Source: VAZQ01 sp963817135 (GTDB lineage: Bacteria; Pseudomonadota; Alphaproteobacteria; Rhizobiales; Xanthobacteraceae). From it: a stretch of 64,000 bases of DNA. The DNA lies in the NCBI GenBank assembly GCA_963817135.1, contig CAWFNG010000010.1, positions 62,001 through 126,000 of the forward strand, read 5' to 3'. The notes beneath the pieces were generated by a model. It did no database searches, had not been told where the DNA came from, and saw only the letters and a list, made by a program, of their open reading frames with translations. The first letter of the stretch is position 1; every line of letters begins with the position of its first letter. Position numbers and translations under genes: made by a program. Positions 35,135-43,638 of the stretch are shown in pieces.

Positions 35135-36271
35135 ATGCGCCCCAACGTCGTTCGCGCGCGCAGTCCCGAACTCCGCGTTCGCGCCGCTACGCCCGGCGAT
35201 CTCGACGCCCTGGTGGAGCTCGAGCATCGGGTATTCGCGACCGATCGACTGTCGCGCCGCAGCCTGGCGCGGCTCCTCAGGTCACCTGCTGCGGTAGTGC
35301 TGGTTGCGCAGGAGAACGCCCATCTCGTCGGCACCGCGATCGTGCTCTTCCGGCGCGGCTCCCTGGTCGCGCGCCTCTATTCCATTGCGGTTGCCCCCCA
35401 CGCGGCTGGGCGAGGGATTGCCTCCATGCTGCTGCAAGCTGCCGAACAAGCCGCACTCGCGCGCAATTGCCGGCGGATGCGGCTGGAAGTGCACACCACC
35501 AATCATGCAGCCATTTCGCGATATCGCAAAAGCGGGTACAGCGAGTTCGGCCAATTGCGCAGCTACTATGAGGACGGGGGCGCTGCGCTGCGCTTCGAGA
35601 AGCGGCTCAATCCCGATGCTGCGGCACTGCGCGACGCGCCGCCTTATTTTTACCAGACCACGGATTTCACCTGCGGACCGGCCTGCATCATCATGGCGCT
35701 TGCCTGGGCCGATCGGCGGTTCAAGCCGGCCCCCGCATTCGAGTTCGAGCTTTGGCGCGAAGCCACCACCATCTGTACCGGCGCGGGGCCTGGCGGCTGC
35801 GAGCCCTACGGCATGGCCCTCACGCTCAAGCGGCATGGGCTGCAGCCGGAAATTTATGTGAGCCGCCCCGGCTATTATTTTATCGATACCGTGAAATCCG
35901 CAGACAAACGCCGGGTCATGGAGATCACCCAGGCCGAATACCAGCGCGAGGCGCGGGCGCTCGATATCCCCACCCACCTGACTTCTGTGGGCGAATCGGT
36001 TCTCATGGGTGCCTTCGAGGCCGGCCACGTGGCCATCGTGCTCGTTTCGGGTTATCACATGGTCCCGAGGGGGAAGCCGCACTGGATATTTGCCTTCGGC
36101 CGCGACGGACGGCATGTGCTCATGCATGATCCTGCGGCCATCAGAAACGATCAAGGAATGGCAGGCGCTGCGGAAACCTATGCGGTGCCGTGGCCCGCAT
36201 TCGAGCGCGTGATCGGATTGGGTCGCGAGCGCTTGACCGCGGCTATTGTCATTCGGAAAGGATCGTCATGA
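35135..36271 (+). CDS. GNAT acetyltransferase fused to peptidase C39-like domain
   Basis: 378 residues from ATG 35135. Residues about 12-160 are a GNAT fold (LRVRAATPGDLDALVELEHR, acetyl-CoA loop VAPHAAGRGIASMLL, NHAAISRYRKSGY), similar to RimI. Residues about 168-370 are a papain-like C39-type peptidase: Gln and Cys in YQTTDFTCGPACIIMAL, His in GYHMVPRGKPHWI, and Asp in HVLMHDPAA. The stop overlaps the ATG of an ATP-grasp ligase (ATGA), so the two products are made together. Together they could form, modify and cut an amide-linked peptide or amino-acid conjugate; the substrate is unknown. Confidence 0.87.
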   Translation: MRPNVVRARSPELRVRAATPGDLDALVELEHRVFATDRLSRRSLARLLRSPAAVVLVAQENAHLVGTAIVLFRRGSLVARLYSIAVAPHAAGRGIASMLLQAAEQAALARNCRRMRLEVHTTNHAAISRYRKSGYSEFGQLRSYYEDGGAALRFEKRLNPDAAALRDAPPYFYQTTDFTCGPACIIMALAWADRRFKPAPAFEFELWREATTICTGAGPGGCEPYGMALTLKRHGLQPEIYVSRPGYYFIDTVKSADKRRVMEITQAEYQREARALDIPTHLTSVGESVLMGAFEAGHVAIVLVSGYHMVPRGKPHWIFAFGRDGRHVLMHDPAAIRNDQGMAGAAETYAVPWPAFERVIGLGRERLTAAIVIRKGSS

Positions 36272-37728
36272 CCGGCTGGGTCATACTGGTCGACCAGCCC
36301 AAAGACTTGCCCAACGCCGATACCCCGCACAAGGTCATCACCACGAGCGAGTATCTCGCGCGCCCGCGCCTGTTCGACATCGGACGGCCGAAGCTGGTCA
36401 ACCTGGCCAGATCCTACGCGTACCAGTCGAAAGGCTATTACGCTTCGCTCCTCGCCGAGGCGCGCGGCCATCGGGTAGTGCCCACCGTCGAGACCATGCT
36501 CGAACTGCGCGAGGCGAAGCTCTACGAGCACGCGCTGCCTGAACTCGAAGACGAGCTCAACCGCTGTGCGCGGCGTGCCGACTTCCAGCCCGAGGCGGAA
36601 TTCAAGCTGCTGGTCTGTTTCGGAATCGCGCGCGATGCGCGCTTTGAATCGTTCGGCCGGCTGCTGTTCGACTGGTTTCGCTGTCCGGCGTTGGAAATCA
36701 ATATCGAACCTGGTACCTGGCTCTCCATCGAGCGCATCCGTCCGCGCAACATAACCCGGCTGGCTAATGGCGAGTCGGAGTTCCTGCGCGAGTCGCTGCA
36801 TCACCACACCAAGCGCGAATGGCGCGACCCCAAGGCGCGCACCGTCGCCAAATACGATTTGGCGGTGCTCTATGACCCGAACGAGAAACTGCCGCCCTCG
36901 TCGCCCGCCAGCATCAAATACATGGCGCGCATTGCCGAAAAACTCTCCATCGACGTCGAGCCGGTGACGAAGCGGCAGCTTGCGGAAATCGCGGAATATG
37001 ACGGGCTGTTCATTCGCGAAACCACCTCGATCGACAACCACACCTACCGGTTCGCCCGCCGCGCCTGGCAGGAAGGCATGCCGGTCATCGACGACCCGAT
37101 CTCCATGATCCGCTGCACCAACAAGGTTTTTCTCATGGAGCTGCTCGGCCAGCACCAGGTCACGACGCCGCCGACGGTGATGCTGGCGGATGCCGGCGAC
37201 TTGACCCGGGCGATGGACGAGCTGTCGCTGCCGCTGGTTGTGAAGATTCCCGACGGCTCGTTCTCGCGCGGGGTGCACAAGGTGCATACGCCTGAGGAAT
37301 TTCGTCGTATCGCCGACGAGTTGTTCGAGGAGACCGATCTTCTGCTGGCGCAGAAATTCCTCCCGACCGAGTTCGACTGGCGTGTCGGCGTGCTCGGCGG
37401 AGAGCCCTTGTTCGTCTGCCAATATCGCATGGCGCGCGGCCATTGGCAGATCGTGAAGCACCGCCCCGACGGTTCCCTGCGCGAGGGCGGCTGGCGAACC
37501 TTCGAGATCGATCAGGCGCCGCCCGGTCTGATCGACATTGCCGTGCGCGCCGCCCGCCCGATCGGCGAAGGGTTCTACGGCATCGACATCAAGGAAACCG
37601 ATCGCGGCTTCGTCGTGATGGAAGTCAACGACAATCCCAATCTCGACCACGGGGTCGAGGACCAGGTCGGCAAGGACGAGATCTGGATGCGATTGCTGAA
37701 ATGGTTCGTGGAACGCTTCGAGCAGTAG
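36268..37728 (+). CDS. RimK-like ATP-grasp ligase with N-terminal RLAN domain
   Basis: 486 residues. N-terminal RLAN-type domain (GWVILVDQPKDLPNADTPHK; SYAYQSKGYYASLLAEARGH; about 1-180), a middle region, then the ATP-grasp domain with PLVVKIPDGSFSRGVHKV, DWRVGVLGGEPLFVCQYRMA, and the Mg-binding GIDIKETDRG, VVMEVNDNPNLDHG. RimK relatives join an amino acid to a carboxylate using ATP. Coupled by ATGA to the GNAT-C39 gene. The known link of such ligases with GNAT and papain-like peptidases in gene neighbourhoods supports a joint peptide- or metabolite-amidation role; the product is not known. Confidence 0.88.
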   Translation: MTGWVILVDQPKDLPNADTPHKVITTSEYLARPRLFDIGRPKLVNLARSYAYQSKGYYASLLAEARGHRVVPTVETMLELREAKLYEHALPELEDELNRCARRADFQPEAEFKLLVCFGIARDARFESFGRLLFDWFRCPALEINIEPGTWLSIERIRPRNITRLANGESEFLRESLHHHTKREWRDPKARTVAKYDLAVLYDPNEKLPPSSPASIKYMARIAEKLSIDVEPVTKRQLAEIAEYDGLFIRETTSIDNHTYRFARRAWQEGMPVIDDPISMIRCTNKVFLMELLGQHQVTTPPTVMLADAGDLTRAMDELSLPLVVKIPDGSFSRGVHKVHTPEEFRRIADELFEETDLLLAQKFLPTEFDWRVGVLGGEPLFVCQYRMARGHWQIVKHRPDGSLREGGWRTFEIDQAPPGLIDIAVRAARPIGEGFYGIDIKETDRGFVVMEVNDNPNLDHGVEDQVGKDEIWMRLLKWFVERFEQ

Positions 37729-37750
37729 GGGCGGGTTCTCATTCGTGGTG

Positions 37751-37849
37751 TCATTCCGGGGCGAGGCCGAAGGCCGAGAGCCCGGAATCCATAACCACAA
37801 TTCGGGGTTACGGATTCCGGGCTCGCCGCTGCGCGGCGCCCCGGAATGA
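37751..37849. repeat. CATTCCGGGGC palindromic repeat, copy 2
   Basis: 99 nt starting TCATTCCGGGGCG and ending CGCCCCGGAATGA. The centre GGAATCCATAACCACAATTC matches copy 1 (14936-15044), while the inner hairpins differ (GAGGCCGAAGGCC here; CCGCTGCGCGG on the right). It fills the gap between the ATP-grasp gene and the ABC substrate-binding gene, ending 10 nt before the likely start codon of the latter. Confidence 0.85.
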
Positions 37850-37859
37850 CGGACTGCGG

Positions 37860-38864
37860 GTGCCGGGCACCTGCTGTTTGACCCTGTTGCTTACCTTTGC
37901 CCTCTTTGCCACGGCCGCGGTTGCACAACCGGTCGACAAGGTATCGTTCGGCACCAACTGGCTGGCGGAAGCCGAGCATGGCGGCTTCTATCAGGCGCTG
38001 GCGGATGGCACCTATCGCAAATATGGTCTCGACGTCACCATCGTGCCGGGAGGGCCAAACCTCAACAATCGCATGCTGCTGGCCGTCGGCAAGCTCACCT
38101 TCTTCATGAGCGCGAACAGCATGCAGAGCTTCGATGCGGTCGAGCAGAAAATCCCGACGCTCGCCGTAGCGGCCATGTTCCAGAAGGACCCGCAGGTGCT
38201 CATGGCGCATCCCGACCAGGGCATCCAGCGATTCGAGGATTTGAAGCAGCTTACCCTGTTCATCTCCAGGGAAGGCCTGGCGAGCTATTTCCAATGGCTC
38301 AAGGCGGATTTTGGCTTCAGCGAGGCGCGGGTAAAGCCCTACACGTCCAACCCGCAGCCTTTCCTTGCCGATAAGCGCAGCGCCATGCAGGGCTACGTCA
38401 CGTCCGAACCCTATGCCATCGAGAAGCAGGCAGGCTTTCGCCCGAAGCTCTTTCTGCTCGCCGATCAGGGCTTCGACAGCTACTCCACGCTCATCGAAAC
38501 CCAGCGCGATCTCGTGGCGCGCAAGCCCGATCTCGTTCAGCGCTTCGTCGATGCCTCCATCATCGGCTGGGCGCGCTACCTCTACGGCGACAACGCCGCC
38601 GCGAATGCGCTGATCAAGCGCCACAATCCGCAAATGACCGATGAACTCATTGCCTACTCGCTCGCCAAGTTGAAAGAATATGGGATCGTCGATTCCGGGG
38701 ATGCACAATCGCTTGGCATCGGCGCAATGACCGCCGCACGCATGCGGAGTTTTTACGACAAGATGGTGCGCGTCGGCGCGGTCAAACCGTCCGTCGATCT
38801 TGCCAAGGCCTATACCCTGCAATTCGTCAACAAACAGGTCGGGCTCGATATTATCAGGAAGTAG
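37860..38864 (+). CDS. ABC transporter substrate-binding protein, NMT1/THI5-like
   Basis: 334 residues if read from GTG 37860; TTG 37878 is the alternative. Signal-peptide-like core LTLLLTFALFATAAVAQ, then NMT1-type sequence VSFGTNWLAEAEHGGFYQAL, GLDVTIVPGGPNLNNRMLLA, AMQGYVTSEPYAIEKQAGF. These bind nitrogenous or sulfur-containing small molecules (pyrimidine precursors, sulfonates, nitrate-like) in the periplasm. The signal peptide lacks the normal positive N-terminus and no ATG or ribosome-binding site is visible because the palindromic repeat ends immediately upstream; the true start may have been lost. Followed by the ATPase and permease genes. Confidence 0.8.
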   Translation: MPGTCCLTLLLTFALFATAAVAQPVDKVSFGTNWLAEAEHGGFYQALADGTYRKYGLDVTIVPGGPNLNNRMLLAVGKLTFFMSANSMQSFDAVEQKIPTLAVAAMFQKDPQVLMAHPDQGIQRFEDLKQLTLFISREGLASYFQWLKADFGFSEARVKPYTSNPQPFLADKRSAMQGYVTSEPYAIEKQAGFRPKLFLLADQGFDSYSTLIETQRDLVARKPDLVQRFVDASIIGWARYLYGDNAAANALIKRHNPQMTDELIAYSLAKLKEYGIVDSGDAQSLGIGAMTAARMRSFYDKMVRVGAVKPSVDLAKAYTLQFVNKQVGLDIIRK

Positions 38865-38916
38865 CTCGTGTCCCGGCCGAGCGAGCGCCGCTGACTATGC
38901 TTTTGGATATTGCACA

Positions 38917-39708
38917 GTGTCCGATTCCTCTCCCGGCTCACCTTTTGTTTTCGGCGCTCCGGTGGTTGAGCTGGTAGGTGTTGCCAAGACCTTCCCCAAC
39001 GGCGTAGTCGCGCTCGACCGGTTCGATCTCGACGTGTGGGCGGGCGAGTTCGTCTCGGTGCTCGGCCCTTCAGGCTGCGGCAAATCGACTGTGCTGCGCA
39101 TCATGGCTGGCCTGAGCAAGCCGAACAGGGGCCGTGTCGAGCGGGTGCAATCGGCAAGCGCTGTCGGATCGAGCGAAATCGGCTTCGTCTTTCAGGAGCC
39201 TACGCTCATGCCGTGGGCAACTGTTGCCGACAACGTGCGGCTGCCGCTCACGCTGCGCGGCATCAAAGCCGCCGATCGGGTGGATGCCGCGTTGACCCAG
39301 GTCGGGCTTTCCGCATTTGCCGGCAGCTATCCGCGCGAGCTTTCCGGCGGCATGAAGATGCGCGCCTCCATTGCGCGCGCCCTTGTTACCGAGTCGACGC
39401 TCCTTCTTATGGACGAGCCGTTTGCTGCGCTCGATGAGATAACGCGCTTTCGGCTCAACAACGATCTCCTGGCGCTCTGGCAGTCTTTGCGCAAGACGGT
39501 CGTGTTCGTCACGCATTCCGTTTTTGAATCGGTTTATCTGTCGCAACGCGTGGTCGTCATGACGCCGCGGCCGGGACGCGTGTTTACGCAGCTGTCGATC
39601 GATGCACCCTATCCGCGTGACGAGCGCTTTCGTACCTCTGCGGCCTACGTTGCTTTGTGTCGCAAAGTGTCGGACGCCCTCGAATGCGCCATGGCGGCGG
39701 CGCCGTGA
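38917..39708 (+). CDS. ABC transporter ATP-binding protein (SsuB/TauB-like)
   Basis: 263 residues from GTG 38917 (another GTG at 38962 is possible). Walker A GPSGCGKST (about 50), Q-loop FVFQEPTLMPWATV, signature LSGGMKMRASIARAL, Walker B LLLMDEPFAALDEITR, and the switch His in VFVTHSVFES. The pattern is that of nitrate/sulfonate/taurine-type importers. Stop overlaps the permease start (GTGA), so translation is coupled. Powers the uptake system with the NMT1-type binding protein upstream. Confidence 0.92.
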   Translation: MSDSSPGSPFVFGAPVVELVGVAKTFPNGVVALDRFDLDVWAGEFVSVLGPSGCGKSTVLRIMAGLSKPNRGRVERVQSASAVGSSEIGFVFQEPTLMPWATVADNVRLPLTLRGIKAADRVDAALTQVGLSAFAGSYPRELSGGMKMRASIARALVTESTLLLMDEPFAALDEITRFRLNNDLLALWQSLRKTVVFVTHSVFESVYLSQRVVVMTPRPGRVFTQLSIDAPYPRDERFRTSAAYVALCRKVSDALECAMAAAP

Positions 39709-40520
39709 ACGCGGTTAGCGCAAGCGACGATGCCAACCCGCGCCGGGAGCGTCGGCTTCGCATATGGCTGCCTGTCGCCGTGCTCGGCCTGGCGGTGGTG
39801 GTCTGGTATGCGGTGGTGCGCATCTATCGCATCGAGCCCTATGTTCTGCCCGGTCCGGACCTCGTTCTTTCCACGCTGGTAATGGACAGGGGGATGCTCG
39901 CACACTCGCTCTTCGTCACGCTGGTGACGACCTTCGAGGGATTTGCCCTTGCCGTCATCGGCGGCGTCGGACTGGCAATTCTGTTCAATCAGTCGCGGCT
40001 GATCGAATATTCCTTCTATCCCTATGCCGTCATCCTGCAGGTGACCCCGATTCTGGCCATTGCGCCGCTGCTGCTGATCTATTTGCCGCAATCGGCGGCG
40101 GTGCTGGCTTGTGCGTGGATCGTCGCGTTTTTCCCGGTGCTCGCCAACACCACGCTTGGGCTCAATTCCGTCGACCGCAATCTTGTCGACCTGTTTCGGC
40201 TCTATGGCGCGAACCGGCTGCAAATGCTGTGGGGGCTCAAGCTCCCCTCGGCACTGCCGCATATTCTCACCGGATTGAAGATTGCCGGCGGGCTCTCGCT
40301 CGTCGGCGCGGTGGTGGCCGAGATTGCGGCCGGGTCGGCGGGTGCCGGATCGGGCCTCGCCTATGGCATCGTCGAGGCGGGCTATCGCCTCAATGTTCCA
40401 CGCATGTTCGCCGGGCTGGTACTGCTCTCGTTGAGCGGGGTTGCCATCTTCTTCGTTTTGTCGATCACATCGCACCTTTTGCTGCGGCGCTGGCACGAGA
40501 GCGCGATGGTAGAGGGCTGA
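39705..40520 (+). CDS. ABC transporter permease (SsuC/TauC-like)
   Basis: 271 residues from GTG 39705 in GTGA overlap with the ATPase; ATG 39684 is also in frame. About six helices; the EAA loop appears in LFRLYGANRLQMLWGLKLPS, followed by ALPHILTGLKIAGGLSLVGA, typical of binding-protein-dependent importers. Forms the channel of the same importer as the two preceding genes. Substrate unknown. Confidence 0.9.
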   Translation: MNAVSASDDANPRRERRLRIWLPVAVLGLAVVVWYAVVRIYRIEPYVLPGPDLVLSTLVMDRGMLAHSLFVTLVTTFEGFALAVIGGVGLAILFNQSRLIEYSFYPYAVILQVTPILAIAPLLLIYLPQSAAVLACAWIVAFFPVLANTTLGLNSVDRNLVDLFRLYGANRLQMLWGLKLPSALPHILTGLKIAGGLSLVGAVVAEIAAGSAGAGSGLAYGIVEAGYRLNVPRMFAGLVLLSLSGVAIFFVLSITSHLLLRRWHESAMVEG

Positions 40521-40540
40521 AGGCAAACGATGCTGTCGCG

Positions 40541-41443
40541 ATGACATCTCTGTTGCCCCGCGACCCTTCGCACGAGCGCGCAGAACGCTTGACCGGCATT
40601 GCTCTGATGTGCGCGGCAGTCGCAAGCTTTGCGCTGCTCGACACAACGGCGAAATATCTCAATCTGCATATGAGCACCCTGGAAGTGGTGTGGGCGCGTT
40701 ACACCGGTGCCTTCCTGTTTCCGTTCTTGGTGTCGAACCCATGGACGCGGCCTAGTCTCACCACTACGGCGCGTCCTTTCCTGCAGATCGCCCGCTCGGT
40801 GCTGCTGCTCCTTTCGACGATGTGCAATTTTGCTGCGTTACGCTATCTCCAGCTCGCCGAAGCGATGGCGATCGGGTTCTCGACGCCGTTTCTGGTCGCT
40901 GCACTCTCTGGTCCGCTGCTTGGCGAGTGGGTGCGCTGGCGGCGGTGGAGCGCGATTGCGGTCGGCTTCGTCGGCGTCCTCGTCGTCATCCGACCCGGTA
41001 GCGGCAGCTTCCAGCCGGCGGTGCTGCTCTCCCTGTCCGCCGCGCTCTGCTATGCGCTCTACGCCATAATGACGCGCATCCTGGCGCGCACCAATTCAAG
41101 TGCGACCACGCTGTTTTATTCGAACATCGTCGGGGCGGTAGTGCTCATTCCGGTGCTGCCGTTTGTGTGGACTACCCCGACCGACCCGATCGTCATAACC
41201 CTGATGGTAGGGTGTGGAGCGATCGGCAGCTTCGGCCATTATCTCCTGATCGCCGCGCATCGTCTCGCGCCGCCGGCGGTCCTTTCGCCCTTCATCTACA
41301 GCCAGATCGTGGCGATGATCGCGCTCGGCTACCTGGTGTTCGGCGACCTCCCCAACCGCTGGACATTGGCAGGCTCAAGTATCGTCATCGCCTCGGGGCT
41401 TTACCTTATCCACCGCGAGCGCGCGGTCAGGCGCCAAGCATAG
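40541..41443 (+). CDS. EamA/DMT-family transporter
   Basis: 300 residues from ATG 40541. Ten hydrophobic helices in two EamA repeats (ERLTGIALMCAAVASFALLD first; AVLLSLSAALCYALYAIMTR second), with LAEAMAIGFSTPFLVAALSG. DMT carriers export amino acids, metabolites or drugs. It starts 20 nt after the ABC permease stop on the same strand and may be part of the same operon; the combination of an importer and an exporter for related compounds is possible but not shown. Confidence 0.88.
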   Translation: MTSLLPRDPSHERAERLTGIALMCAAVASFALLDTTAKYLNLHMSTLEVVWARYTGAFLFPFLVSNPWTRPSLTTTARPFLQIARSVLLLLSTMCNFAALRYLQLAEAMAIGFSTPFLVAALSGPLLGEWVRWRRWSAIAVGFVGVLVVIRPGSGSFQPAVLLSLSAALCYALYAIMTRILARTNSSATTLFYSNIVGAVVLIPVLPFVWTTPTDPIVITLMVGCGAIGSFGHYLLIAAHRLAPPAVLSPFIYSQIVAMIALGYLVFGDLPNRWTLAGSSIVIASGLYLIHRERAVRRQA

Positions 41444-41536
41444 CGTGGTTGCCTAAGGCAAGCGCCGGGCGCTAATTTGCCCGGCAGGTTTTCCGTTTCC
41501 GTTCTCTCTCGCCGCACGCAGGACCAGGAAGCATTG

Positions 41537-42571
41537 ATGGGCAAGAAGGCAATCCGCGCCGGCGACGGACAGAGCCGCGGCATCAATGACGACATCGGGG
41601 AAGCGAAGCGCCTCACCATGTACCGGCTGCAGGTCGAAATTCGCGAGAGCGAGCAGCGCGCGTTCGATCTGTTCCTGCAAAATCTGGTGAAGGGCACGAG
41701 CCACCTCTCGCTGGGCCAGGAGGCGGTGGCCGCGGGCTTTGCCGCCGCCATGCGGCCGGGCGACCTTTCATTCTGCACCTATCGCGGCCATGCGCATACG
41801 CTCGCCCGCGGCGTGCCTATCGAGAAGGTGCTGGGCGAGCTGATGCAGCGCGACAACGGATTGATGCGCGGCAAAGGCGGCTCCATGCATCTCACTTCCG
41901 TCGAGCATGGCGTCATGGGCTCTTACGCCATCATCGGCGCCCATCTGCCCATTGCCTGCGGCGCGGCTTTGCGCGCGCAATATCGCGGCGATAACGACGT
42001 GACCGTCTGCTTTTTCGGCGACGGCACGACCAATATCGGTGCGTTCCATGAGTCGCTCAATTTCGCAGTGGTGTGGAAGCTGCCGGTCATCTTCGTCTGC
42101 GAAAACAATCTCTACATGGAATATACGCCCATCGGCGAAGTTACCGCGGTCGAGCATCCTGCCGCCGATCGCGCGTGCGCCTATGGGCTTGAGCGCATCG
42201 TCGTCGACGGCAACGATGCCGATGTGGTTTACCGCGCGGCCACCGAGGCCTATGCCAAGGCGCGCGCCGGCGGTGGTCCCTCGCTCATCGAGTGCATGAC
42301 TTATCGCCATAGCGGCCACTCGCGTGCCGACCCCGCGAAATATCGTCCCGAAGGCGAGCTCGAACGATGGAAGGAGCGCGATCCGATCAAAATCTATCGC
42401 GAGCGGCTCAGGCAGTTCGGCATTGCCGACGAGGTCATCGCTAAGATCGACGCCGACGTGAAGGGTCGGGTGGATGCGGCGACCGAAAAGTGCAAAGCGG
42501 CGCCGCCGCCCGCACTCGACATCCTCACCACCGACGTCTACGCCGACGGGGGGTTTGCATGGCGGAACTGA
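41537..42571 (+). CDS. 2-oxoacid/acetoin dehydrogenase E1 alpha subunit
   Basis: 344 residues from ATG 41537. Thiamine-diphosphate motif GDGTTNIGAFHESLNFAVV ending in FVCENN (about 161-190), with TYRGHAHTLARGVPIEKV and MTYRHSGHSRADPAKYRP, characteristic of the E1alpha of pyruvate or acetoin dehydrogenases. It decarboxylates its 2-oxo substrate with E1beta and passes the acyl group to lipoyl-E2. Overlaps the E1beta start. Whether the substrate is pyruvate, acetoin or a branched oxoacid cannot be decided; the lone operon with an aldehyde dehydrogenase leans to acetoin-like use. Confidence 0.9.
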   Translation: MGKKAIRAGDGQSRGINDDIGEAKRLTMYRLQVEIRESEQRAFDLFLQNLVKGTSHLSLGQEAVAAGFAAAMRPGDLSFCTYRGHAHTLARGVPIEKVLGELMQRDNGLMRGKGGSMHLTSVEHGVMGSYAIIGAHLPIACGAALRAQYRGDNDVTVCFFGDGTTNIGAFHESLNFAVVWKLPVIFVCENNLYMEYTPIGEVTAVEHPAADRACAYGLERIVVDGNDADVVYRAATEAYAKARAGGGPSLIECMTYRHSGHSRADPAKYRPEGELERWKERDPIKIYRERLRQFGIADEVIAKIDADVKGRVDAATEKCKAAPPPALDILTTDVYADGGFAWRN

Positions 42572-43539
42572 CCTATCGCGACGCGGTGGCGCGCGGCATC
42601 GCTCAGGAGATGACGCGCGACCCGGACGTGATCTTCTTCGGCGAGGACGTGGCCAAGGCCGGAGGCGTGTTCAAGACGACGGTCGGGCTGTTCGAACAGT
42701 TCGGGCCAAAGCGCGTGCGCGATTGTCCGATCTCCGAGCAAGCCATCCTCGGCGCCGCCATGGGGGCTGCCATGACCGGCCTGAAGCCGATTGCCGAGAT
42801 CATGTTTTCGGATTTCTTCGCGGTCTGCTTCGATTACATCGCCAACGAGTTCAGCAAGAGCCGTTACATGTCGAACGGTCAGGTCAAATGCCCGCTGGTG
42901 GTGCGTACCGCGAACGGCGCGGGCTCCCGCTTTGGCGCGCAGCATTCGCAAAGCGTCGAGAACTGGGCAATGATGATTCCCGGCCTCAAGGTTGTTGCGC
43001 CGTCTACGCCGCGCGACGTCATTGGCCTGCTGGCAGCGGCTGTACGCGATCCCGACCCGGTTATCTTCTTCGAGCACAAATCGCTTTATCCGACCAAGGG
43101 CGAGGTGCCGGAAGGCGAGCTGCTCGATCGGCTCGGCACCGCTAATATCGTGCGCGCGGGCAAGGACGCGACGATCCTTGCGCTCGCACTGATGGTGCCG
43201 CGCGCGCTCGATGCGGCGGAGAAGCTTGCGGCCGAACACGGGATCGACTGCGAAGTCGTGGATGTGCGTTCGCTGGTGCCCCTCGATACGCAGACAATTC
43301 TTGGATCGGTTGCGCGCACGCACCGGCTCTTCACCGTCGAGGAAAACCCGCGGCTGTGCGGGTGGGGCGCCGAGATCGTTTCGATCGTGGCGGACGAAGC
43401 GTTCTACGATCTCGACGGTCCGCCGGTGCGGATCACCACCCCGCACATCCCATTGCCGGCGGCCGACATTCTGGAGGACCTGGCGCTGCCGACCGCCGCG
43501 CGGATTGCCGAGCGCGTGCAGCAGTCGTTGAACGCGTGA
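42559..43539 (+). CDS. 2-oxoacid/acetoin dehydrogenase E1 beta subunit
   Basis: 326 residues from ATG 42559, overlapping the E1alpha stop by 13 nt. Transketolase pyrimidine-binding domain (LTYRDAVARGIAQEMTRDPD, FFGEDVAKAGGVFKTT, RVRDCPISEQAILGAAMGAA) and transketolase C domain (VDVRSLVPLDTQTILGSV, HRLFTVEENPRLCGWG). Pairs with E1alpha as a heterotetramer. The GTAGCCCGG repeat begins 14 nt after its stop and separates it from the next gene. Confidence 0.92.
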   Translation: MAELTYRDAVARGIAQEMTRDPDVIFFGEDVAKAGGVFKTTVGLFEQFGPKRVRDCPISEQAILGAAMGAAMTGLKPIAEIMFSDFFAVCFDYIANEFSKSRYMSNGQVKCPLVVRTANGAGSRFGAQHSQSVENWAMMIPGLKVVAPSTPRDVIGLLAAAVRDPDPVIFFEHKSLYPTKGEVPEGELLDRLGTANIVRAGKDATILALALMVPRALDAAEKLAAEHGIDCEVVDVRSLVPLDTQTILGSVARTHRLFTVEENPRLCGWGAEIVSIVADEAFYDLDGPPVRITTPHIPLPAADILEDLALPTAARIAERVQQSLNA

Positions 43540-43552
43540 GAAATACAAATAT

Positions 43553-43623
43553 GTAGCCCGGATGCAGCGAAGCGAAATCCGGGGAGGAAGTTCCCGCATT
43601 ACGCCGCGCTCCATGCGGGCTAC
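43553..43623. repeat. GTAGCCCGG palindromic repeat, copy 3
   Basis: 71 nt: GTAGCCCGGATGCAGCG, AAGCGAAATCCGG, then TTCCCGCATTACGCCGCGCTCC and the end GCGGGCTAC. Made of two adjacent hairpins, and the second half is similar to the second half of copy 1 (GTTCCCGCATTGCGC.. there). Unlike the other three copies, its TAG is not a gene stop codon: E1beta ends 14 nt earlier in TGA. Confidence 0.8.
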
Positions 43624-43638
43624 GAGCAAGAGGGCACC

